Of a stretch of DNA of 64,000 bases, positions 43,016 through 49,283 are shown piece after piece. The stretch is from the NCBI RefSeq assembly GCF_900115775.1, contig NZ_FOXS01000002.1:1-64000 (forward strand). Reading direction: 5' to 3'. The notes below the pieces were generated by a model. The model ran no database searches. It was not told the origin of the DNA and saw nothing but the letters and a program-made list of their open reading frames with translations. The stretch's first letter is position 1. Each line of letters opens with the position of its first letter. The DNA comes from Hymenobacter arizonensis. GTDB taxonomy: Bacteria > Bacteroidota > Bacteroidia > Cytophagales > Hymenobacteraceae. The translations under genes and the position numbers were made by a program.

Positions 43016-43290
43016 TGCCGTTTTCAGTGGGCAGCTTTCCGGCCTTTTGCTTGTGGCTACCGAGCACCCTTTCCATTAAAGGGCAGCATTTTCATGGCCT
43101 ACTTCCCTGAGCGACAAGCAGCACAGCACCACTGGCAAAAATTTATCAAATAAGAAATGGCCAAGACAGGCTGAATAAGCACTTTTATTATTTTGTTTAA
43201 TATTTGCCTGCTACATCTTAAACAATAATTTATCCTATGTGATTCTATCAACACAATCAATCCATCCTTTAACCCTTAAGATTCAGCTGT
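43016..43290. other. Long upstream region of the rhodopsin gene
   Basis: About 275 bp, turning AT-rich from 43130. It should carry the rhodopsin promoter; TA-rich boxes near 43185-43210 are close to but do not exactly match the -7 consensus. No gene is seen. Confidence 0.5.
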
Positions 43291-44064
43291 ATGCGAAACA
43301 TGTTCTTGGACGTCCTGACCATCCCCGTCGACGACCCCGTTGCGTTCACATTCTTCATTGGGTACATGGCCATGGCTGCGGCAGCTGTGTTCTTCCTTTT
43401 CGAGCGCAGCACGGTGGCCGACAAGTGGAAAACCTCGCTCTTGATTTCGGGGCTGATTACGGGCATTGCGGCGGTGCATTACTACTACATGCGCGACTAC
43501 TACATCATGTCGAAAACCACGCCCATTGCGCTGCGCTACATCGACTGGACCCTCACGGTGCCCCTGATGGTGGTGGAGTTCTACCTGCTGGTGCGGGCCG
43601 CGGGCGCCAAGGTTGCTTTGCTCTGGAAACTGGTGCTGGCCGCGCTGGTCATGCTGGTGTTCGGCTACATTGGCGAGGCCTTCACCGATGGTTCCATGAG
43701 CCATTCGTTTATCTGGGGCACACTGTCCACGCTGGGCTACCTCTATATTCTGTACTCGGCCTGGATGGGCGAAGTGGCCAAACTGGCGGCTGCCTCGGAG
43801 TCGGAAGCGGTGCGGAAAGGCGTGCGGGCCCTGGCTTGGTTTATTCTGGTGGGCTGGGCCATTTACCCCATTGGCTACATGGCCATGCCCGGCGGCCTGC
43901 TTGGCCCCGATGGTGCGGGCATGCTTCGTCCCTCTGACCTCGACCTGATTTACAACATCGGCGATGCCATCAACAAAATCGGCTTTGGCCTGGTGGTGTA
44001 CGGCATTGCCCGGAGCGAATCGGCGATAAAAGTCGCCCCTGCCAACGCGGCTTCCGTAGTATAG
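43291..44064 (+). CDS. Proteorhodopsin-type light-driven proton pump
   Basis: The 257-residue membrane protein has seven hydrophobic segments. The Schiff-base lysine is K229 ('GDAINKIGFG') with D225 four residues before. The helix C motif RYIDWTLTVPL gives D85 (acceptor), T89 and, at position 96, E (donor): the DTE triplet of outward proton pumps. H63 in VHYYYMRD matches the histidine that pairs with the acceptor in proteorhodopsins. The spectral-tuning position (eight after D85) is M93, a green-light type. Blh follows, so retinal is probably made locally. It has no antenna-fenestration residue I can settle. Confidence 0.95.
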   Translation: MRNMFLDVLTIPVDDPVAFTFFIGYMAMAAAAVFFLFERSTVADKWKTSLLISGLITGIAAVHYYYMRDYYIMSKTTPIALRYIDWTLTVPLMVVEFYLLVRAAGAKVALLWKLVLAALVMLVFGYIGEAFTDGSMSHSFIWGTLSTLGYLYILYSAWMGEVAKLAAASESEAVRKGVRALAWFILVGWAIYPIGYMAMPGGLLGPDGAGMLRPSDLDLIYNIGDAINKIGFGLVVYGIARSESAIKVAPANAASVV

Positions 44065-44164
44065 GGCAGGTTACGCGTCGGCTTTGCCCAAGGGTAACCA
44101 TATGCTCCCTGGCAAAGTGCACGGCTCAGTACAGGCTCGCCAACTTGGTTGGGAGCGAATAAAT

Positions 44165-44210
44165 AACAGGCCGTTGTGCTGCGCCAGCGGTGCAGCGGCC
44201 TGTTTTGTTT
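44165..44210 (+). terminator. Terminator hairpin between rhodopsin and blh
   Basis: AACAGGCCGttGTGCTGC pairs with GTGCAGcGGCCTGTTTT, followed by a T-rich run. It lies 100 bp after the rhodopsin stop and just before blh, so most rhodopsin mRNA should end here unless read through. Confidence 0.8.
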
Positions 44211-44231
44211 CTCACTGCTCACTGCCACTCC

Positions 44232-45293
44232 ATGCCTCGCTCTTTCGCCCCCGACTGGTCTTCTCATCGTTCCTACTCCTACGCCGCCGTGCTGGCGCTG
44301 GTGGGCCTGGGAGTGGCGTTTCCGACGCTGGCCGGCTGGCTACTGGGGGTGCCGCTGGCCGTGGGCATGGTGGTGCTGGGCGTGGCCCACGGCGCCTGCG
44401 ACCAGTTTGTGCTGCCAGCCAGCCAGCCCGTGGGCATTCCCGTGAGCGGCTGGCGCTACTGGCGCCAGTTCCTGATAGGCTACCTAGGCCTAGCTGCGCT
44501 AGTGGGCGGGCTGTGGTGGTGGTGGCCAGCGGCCACGGTAGCAGGCTTCTTTCTACTAACAGTATGGCACTGGGGCTCAGCCGATGCGCCCGCCAACACG
44601 CAGGTGCCCACCACTTGGTGGCTGACGCACAGCTTACTGCGCGGCCTGCTCATTTTTGCAGTACCCGCCTGGGGCCGGGCGCAGGAAACCATGAGCTTGG
44701 TAAACGAGCTGCTTGCCTTTGTGGGCGCAGCGCCCGTTTCGGCCGCCACTTTCGAGACCATTGCGGTGGTGCTGGGCGTGCTGGTAATAGGCGGGCACGC
44801 GGCGCTTTGGGCCGGATATACCGTGCAGCACCGCACCGATCTTCTCAAGACTGAGCTGGTGGAGGTTTCGGTGCTCACGCTGCTGTTTGTGGCTTTGCCC
44901 CCGCGGCTTTCAGTCGCAGTGTACTTTGTGTTCTGGCACAGCTTGCAGCACATTCTGCGCCTGAATGGCTGGCTGGGCTACGCTTCTGGCGCTAAGGGTA
45001 AGGCAGCCCGTTCGGAACTGCTGGCGCAGCTGGTTTTCTTTCTGCGCCGGGCAGCGCCGCTGCTACTCTTAAGCTGCGTGGCGTTGCTGGTACTGGGCCG
45101 TGTGCTGGCCCCGCGCCTGCCCGATGCTACGGCTTGGTTTAGCTTGGCGCTGGTGGTGGCGGCCATTGTCACGCTGCCCCACGCCTTGCTAGTGACAGCT
45201 GTAATGGACGGGCACCGGTGGAAAAGCTTGAGGCTGGGCAAGCGCACTTCAGCTCCGGCTCGAACGACTGCAACGGCTCGGGTACACTCGTAG
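44232..45293 (+). CDS. blh: Brp/Blh-type beta-carotene 15,15'-dioxygenase
   Basis: Blh cleaves beta-carotene into two molecules of retinal. The 353-residue membrane protein has the family motifs GVAHGACDQ near residue 55, with the iron-ligand His, and 'LLTVWHWGSADAP' near 110. A third His is in 'FVFWHSLQHILRL' near 240. About eight hydrophobic segments are visible. Together with the rhodopsin gene upstream it forms the usual two-gene phototrophy set, given a source of beta-carotene elsewhere. The ATG at 44232 lies just past the terminator; the frame is open 14 codons earlier within the hairpin. Confidence 0.9.
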   Translation: MPRSFAPDWSSHRSYSYAAVLALVGLGVAFPTLAGWLLGVPLAVGMVVLGVAHGACDQFVLPASQPVGIPVSGWRYWRQFLIGYLGLAALVGGLWWWWPAATVAGFFLLTVWHWGSADAPANTQVPTTWWLTHSLLRGLLIFAVPAWGRAQETMSLVNELLAFVGAAPVSAATFETIAVVLGVLVIGGHAALWAGYTVQHRTDLLKTELVEVSVLTLLFVALPPRLSVAVYFVFWHSLQHILRLNGWLGYASGAKGKAARSELLAQLVFFLRRAAPLLLLSCVALLVLGRVLAPRLPDATAWFSLALVVAAIVTLPHALLVTAVMDGHRWKSLRLGKRTSAPARTTATARVHS

Positions 45294-45326
45294 AGCTGTT
45301 TTTCGGTCTGTGTATCTTTTTGCCGA

Positions 45327-45434
45327 CGCACCCCACCCCCGGCCCCTCCCCTCCGGGAGAGGGGTGCCAGACGAATTGTTGTTTATCAGAACGCACCCCT
45401 CTCCCGGAGGGGAGGGGCCGGGGGTGGGGTGTGA
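45327..45434. repeat. Nested GC-rich palindrome between convergent genes
   Basis: The outer arms GCACCCCACCCCCGGCCCCT and their complement at the right end enclose smaller stems (CCCCTCTCCCGGAGGGG). The loop in the middle is AT-rich. It begins 34 bp past the blh stop and ends 4 bp from the facing stop at 45438. Confidence 0.85.
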
Positions 45435-45437
45435 CGC

Positions 45438-46874
45438 CTAGCCTACCTCAATGGTATAAGCGGCCGAAAACACCTGCCCGGGCTCCAGCGTGAGAATGCC
45501 CTCTTTTTCGCGTAGCTCGCCGGGCTCGCCTGTGGGGCTGGCAATGCCGTGCCAGGGTTCCACGCACACGAACTTGGCCCCGGGCCCTTTGGTCCAGAGG
45601 CCGAGGTAGGGGAAGCCATCAAACTGAAACCGCACAAAATGCGATGACTTGCGCGAGCGCAGGGTGAGCCGCGTGAAGTCGTAGTGCTTGAAAACCAGCG
45701 CATCGTCGGCAAACAGCTCGTAGCTAAGCGGCAGCTCCCGCTGGTCATTCAGCACTGGTGCAGTTTTGCCAGTGAGCAGGCCGCCCTGCAACAGGTGGCG
45801 CTCCAAGGTTACGGGGTGGTCGAACTCAAAGAAATAGTCTTCAAATGTCTCGTTTGGCAGCAAGGGGCAGCGGACGGCAGGGTGCGCGCCGATGCTGAAC
45901 AGCAAGGGCTGGTCGGTGGCGGGGTTGCGCACGTCCCAGCGCACTGTGAGCAAAGAATCGCGCAGGGCATAGGTGATGGTGAGCTCGAAAGCGAATGGGA
46001 ACACTGCGCGGGTGGTCTCGTCGTGCCGCAGCTGAAACACCAGTTCGGTGGGGTTGTGCCGCAGCACATCGAAAACCTGGTCGCGGGCAAAACCGTGCTG
46101 CGGCAGCTTGTAGTCGCGGCCCTCGTGGTGGTAAGCATCGCCGGGCAGGCGGCCCACCAGCGGAAACAGCACCGGGGCGTGGCGCGCCCACACGGCCGGG
46201 TCGGCGGGCCACAGGTATTCAAGGCCATTGGCCGAGGTAACCAGGCTGGTAAGCTCGGCGCCGTGTGCGGCAAACGTGGCCCGGCAGCTGGGGGAAAACA
46301 GGGTGTAGTGAGCAGCAGGGGCCGACATGAGCTTTTCGGGTAAAGGAGTGGGTTGGGAAGTTGTGCGCAACAACTCATCAATCAAAAAGCAGGCCTGGGC
46401 AAAGCGCCGGTCGCCGTCGCCGGTAATCTCGGCAAAATTGGCCATTTGCTCGCGCAGCTCGCGTTGGTAGAGGTCGTAGAACTGCTGGCGCAGGTGTGGG
46501 TGCTCGCGCAGCGGGTCGGGTTGCCAGGGCATGTCGATGCCCATTAGCAGGACTAGGTCGTAGCGCTGCTGGTTCAGGCGGCGCAGTATCCACTCTGGGC
46601 ACTGCCCGAAGGCGTGCTCAGCCCAGATTTTAATCACCAGCATGTCGCTGTCGTAGAAAACCACTCGGTGGGCGCGGGCCTCGGCTTCGGCCTCGGCCGC
46701 CACTTGGCCGCGGGCTATTTCTTCCAGGTCTTCGGGCGTGTAGTGGGGGCCGGACGCGGCCAGGTATTCGCGGGCAAACTCGGGGGCAAAGGCGGTGCCG
46801 TAGTGCGCCGCCAAACGGGCGGCCAATGTGGATTTGCCCGTTGATTCGGGGCCAGTAAGGGAAACGCGCAGCAA
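45438..46874 (-). CDS. NadR-like nicotinamide riboside kinase fused to an aldose-1-epimerase-like domain
   Basis: One open frame of 478 residues joins two families. The N-terminal part (about 1-180) begins 'MLRVSLTGPESTGKSTLAAR' with a Walker A and has 'FAREYL' and 'YDSDMLVIKIW', typical of the NadR ribosylnicotinamide kinase domain. From an internal ATG at 46328 (residue 183) the sequence is an aldose-1-epimerase/LacX-like sugar mutarotase, 'GHAPVLFPLVGRLPGDAY'-like near 'WARHAPVLFPLVGR', then 'SIGAHPAVRCP' and 'KGPGAKFVCVEPWHG'. No stop separates them. The start is TTG 46874, as no ATG fits. The pnuC gene precedes it. Confidence 0.8.
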   Translation of the reverse strand: MLRVSLTGPESTGKSTLAARLAAHYGTAFAPEFAREYLAASGPHYTPEDLEEIARGQVAAEAEAEARAHRVVFYDSDMLVIKIWAEHAFGQCPEWILRRLNQQRYDLVLLMGIDMPWQPDPLREHPHLRQQFYDLYQRELREQMANFAEITGDGDRRFAQACFLIDELLRTTSQPTPLPEKLMSAPAAHYTLFSPSCRATFAAHGAELTSLVTSANGLEYLWPADPAVWARHAPVLFPLVGRLPGDAYHHEGRDYKLPQHGFARDQVFDVLRHNPTELVFQLRHDETTRAVFPFAFELTITYALRDSLLTVRWDVRNPATDQPLLFSIGAHPAVRCPLLPNETFEDYFFEFDHPVTLERHLLQGGLLTGKTAPVLNDQRELPLSYELFADDALVFKHYDFTRLTLRSRKSSHFVRFQFDGFPYLGLWTKGPGAKFVCVEPWHGIASPTGEPGELREKEGILTLEPGQVFSAAYTIEVG

Positions 46875-46992
46875 CGGAGGGTGGAAAAGGGCGGTGAAGG
46901 AAAAGGGTTGGCGATGAGCCAGGAATTGTGATTGGGAGAAGAATAAGCTTGCCTGCCTAGGGCGGGGTGAACCCCAAGGCGCTGGCAATTAA

Positions 46993-47667
46993 TCAGGCTA
47001 CTATTTGCTGAAGTTGGGCTTGCTGCATCCGTAGCTCGCGGCGCCATTGCAAATAGCCGTATATGGCCAAGGCGGTAAACACCACGTAGAGGCCGCTGGT
47101 CAGGTAAAGATGTCGGTGCCAGTACATGCCAATGTAGACCACATCGACGCCTATCCACAGCAGCCAGTTTTCCAGGTTACGGCGCGAGAGCAGCGTTTGG
47201 GCCGCCAGGCTGATGGCCGTGGTGGTGCTGTCCAGATATGGCAGGGCCGCGTCGGTGTGGCGGCTGAGCAGCACCCCGGCCACAACCGCATACAGCAGCC
47301 CCGCTCCACTCAGCCACCACCCCACCTGCCGCGGCGTGCGCGTGATGGGCAGCTGAGGAGCATCGGGCGTGGCAGCGCCCCGCAGCCATTTCATCCAGCC
47401 GTAAATCAAAAGACAGATGAAAGCCAGCTGCAAGCCCGCGTCGGAATACAGCTTGGCTTGCTTGAACACCACCAGATACAGCAGGCCATTGACGATGCCA
47501 ATGGGAAAATTCCAGATGGAATTGCGGGCCGCCAGCCACACGCAGGCCACGCCCGTGAGCACGGCGGCTACTTCCAGGGAGCTAGCCGATTGCACCTCGG
47601 CCCAGGCGGCAGTAAAAATATCGGGAGAGAGAAACGCAGCCAACACCAGCAGGTAAGAAAGCCGCAA
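46993..47667 (-). CDS. pnuC: Nicotinamide riboside transporter PnuC
   Basis: PnuC is a small facilitator that brings nicotinamide riboside into the cell, trapped there by phosphorylation. The 224-residue protein has about seven hydrophobic segments and the family motifs 'RNSIWNFPIGIVNGLLYLVV' and 'LYSDAGLQLAFICLLIYGW' followed by 'NWLLWIGVDVVYIGMYWHR' (substrate-binding Trp and Asn). The downstream gene is the matching kinase, which supports the role. The start is TTG 47667; no ATG is available nearby. It is divergent from the rhodanese gene, with about 45 bp between starts. Confidence 0.92.
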   Translation of the reverse strand: MRLSYLLVLAAFLSPDIFTAAWAEVQSASSLEVAAVLTGVACVWLAARNSIWNFPIGIVNGLLYLVVFKQAKLYSDAGLQLAFICLLIYGWMKWLRGAATPDAPQLPITRTPRQVGWWLSGAGLLYAVVAGVLLSRHTDAALPYLDSTTTAISLAAQTLLSRRNLENWLLWIGVDVVYIGMYWHRHLYLTSGLYVVFTALAIYGYLQWRRELRMQQAQLQQIVA

Positions 47668-47684
47668 GGTAGAACGCCGGAACC

Positions 47685-47692
47685 TACTTTTG
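47685..47692 (+). promoter_or_regulatory. -7 box for the rhodanese gene
   Basis: TACTTTTG matches TAnnTTTG and ends 19 bp before the ATG at 47712. Confidence 0.55.
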
Positions 47693-47711
47693 CGCCCTGT
47701 ACTCCCAACCT

Positions 47712-48044
47712 ATGGAAAGCGTATCCCTGGAAATCAGCGCCGAAGAGCTGCACCACCGCTTGCAGGCCGGCGACGACCTGCAACTAGTGGACGTGCGCCA
47801 GCCCGAAGAATTCGACTATTGTCACCTGCCCGGGAGCATGCTCCTGCCGCTGGACGAAGTCCCGCGCCGAGCCGATGAAATTCGCGCCGACGGGCCAGTG
47901 GTCCTCATTTGCCACCACGGTGTGCGCTCCGCGCAAGCCCTGGGCTACCTGCGCCACCGCCTGGGCCGCACCAACCTCCTGAACCTGCGCGGCGGCGTAG
48001 CTGCTTGGGCCGCGCAGGTCGACCCAGCGTTTCCTCGTTATTGA
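47712..48044 (+). CDS. Single-domain rhodanese
   Basis: The 110-residue protein is a rhodanese-like sulfurtransferase domain, with 'LQLVDVRQPEEFDYCHLPGS' and the active-site loop 'ICHHGVRSAQA', where Cys is expected to carry the persulfide. The six-residue loop C-H-H-G-V-R has the size of sulfur-transferring (not phosphatase-like) enzymes. It ends with 'LRGGVAAWAAQVDPAFPRY'. It is cytoplasmic, with no signal peptide. Its partner is unknown. It has its own promoter and two palindromic elements follow the stop. Confidence 0.9.
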   Translation: MESVSLEISAEELHHRLQAGDDLQLVDVRQPEEFDYCHLPGSMLLPLDEVPRRADEIRADGPVVLICHHGVRSAQALGYLRHRLGRTNLLNLRGGVAAWAAQVDPAFPRY

Positions 48045-48076
48045 AATTAAAGGCTAAGCCCGGAAATCAGAGAACG

Positions 48077-48170
48077 GTCATGCCGAGCGCAGCCGAGGCA
48101 TCTCGCGTGTGGTAGTAACTCAATCGGGAGGACAATGCGAGCAAGATGCCTCGGCTGCGTTCGGCATGAT
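48077..48170. repeat. GTCAT-type palindromic element, copy 4
   Basis: The arms GTCATGCCGAGCGCAGCCGA and the complement ending at 48170 (about 30 bp each) differ at two or three bases. It lies 33 bp past the rhodanese stop. Confidence 0.85.
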
Positions 48171-48201
48171 GCCCAGTTGTAGGCTCTAAGTTGTAGGCTC
48201 T

Positions 48202-48397
48202 AAGAGGTTGATTAAGTTAATTTTGATGGCTCTGATGGCGCGGGGCTATGCCCCGCGCCGCTTACTAGCGGGCCTCTGGCCCGCGCAAGTTGGGGGGTGT
48301 CAGGCGGTCTTATTCCACGACCACAGGCCAGAGGCCTGCTAATAGCCCGTCACGAGGCATAGCCCCGCGCCATCAGAATTAACTTGAACAGCCTCTA
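48202..48397. repeat. Nested palindromic element with GGCGCGGGGCTATGCC arms
   Basis: The outer arms (AAGTTAATTTTGATGGC... and ...GCCATCAGAATTAACTT) are about 40 bp; the left has a small duplication of ATGGCTCTG. Inner pairs are the perfect palindrome GGCGCGGGGCTATGCCCCGC and the CGGGCCTCTGGCCCG / GGCCAGAGGCC words. No gene lies inside. Confidence 0.85.
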
Positions 48398-48485
48398 AGC
48401 CCAATTCCGCGGCGGGCAGTTTCAAACCACCACCATCGTTTAAGGGTTGGTCCTGTTGAAGGCACACGTTCTTCCTCCGCTACCT

Positions 48486-49274
48486 ATGCCCGATTTTTCG
48501 CTGCCCTCTGCTTTACTAGCCGAGCCTGGGGCCCCCACCCTGGCCAGCCGGCTGGCCATGCGCGACCGCCCGCCCGGCGCTCCCCTCCTGCGCCAGGAAT
48601 GGGGCGACTTGCTGTTTATGCACTGGCCCGTACCGGCCGAGCTGCTGCAGCCTTACCTGCCGCCCCGCCTGACAATCGACACCTACGACGGCATGGCGTG
48701 GCTGGCGGTGGTGCCGTTCCGCATGTCGAAAGTGCGCACTCGCATCAGCCCGCCAGTGCCGGGCGCCAACGAATTTCTGGAGCTGAACGTGCGCACCTAT
48801 GTGCACCTCGATGGCGTGCCAGGCGTGTGGTTTTTCTCGCTCGATGCCACTAATGCTCTGGCCGTATGGGCCGCACGCACGTTTTTCAACCTTCCCTACA
48901 TGCGTGCCACCATGAGCATGGAAAGCCCAAGCGCCCAGCTCCGGCAGTTCAAGGCTGAGCGCACGCACGTGGGCATGCCAGAAGCAAGCTTCCGCGCCAC
49001 CTGGTCCATAGGGGCTCCCCTGCCGCCCCCAGCTCCCGACTCCCTGGCATTTTTTCTCACCGAACGCTACTGCCTCTACGCCAGCAATAAGGCCCAGACG
49101 AAGCTCTACCGCGGCCGAGTGGCCCACGCCCCGTGGCCGCTGTGCGCCGCCAAAGTGCTGCACTACGAATCAACGCTAATCGAAAGCCACGGCCTGCCCA
49201 CGCCCGAGGGCCTGCCGTTGGTAAGTGCCGGTGGCCCCGTGAGCGTGGAGCTGTGGCCAATGCAGCGGGTGTAA
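48486..49274 (+). CDS. DUF2071 (YqjF-like) protein
   Basis: The 262-residue protein matches DUF2071: 'LLRQEWGDLLFMHWPVPAEL' near residue 40, 'LTIDTYDGMAWLAVVPFRMS', 'ELNVRTYVHLDGVPGVWFFS' and the late 'RYCLYASNKAQTKLYRGRVA'. The family fold is related to acetoacetate decarboxylase-like proteins, but its activity is unknown. I chose the ATG at 48486 over 48447, since the first 13 residues are not conserved-looking. The gene is followed by hrpB after 9 bp, so they may be read together. Confidence 0.85.
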   Translation: MPDFSLPSALLAEPGAPTLASRLAMRDRPPGAPLLRQEWGDLLFMHWPVPAELLQPYLPPRLTIDTYDGMAWLAVVPFRMSKVRTRISPPVPGANEFLELNVRTYVHLDGVPGVWFFSLDATNALAVWAARTFFNLPYMRATMSMESPSAQLRQFKAERTHVGMPEASFRATWSIGAPLPPPAPDSLAFFLTERYCLYASNKAQTKLYRGRVAHAPWPLCAAKVLHYESTLIESHGLPTPEGLPLVSAGGPVSVELWPMQRV

Positions 49275-49283
49275 TTTTGATGG

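Noticed and set aside
42959-43153. 64-codon frame starting at 42959
   Set aside because: It begins within a terminator hairpin and has no sensible composition.
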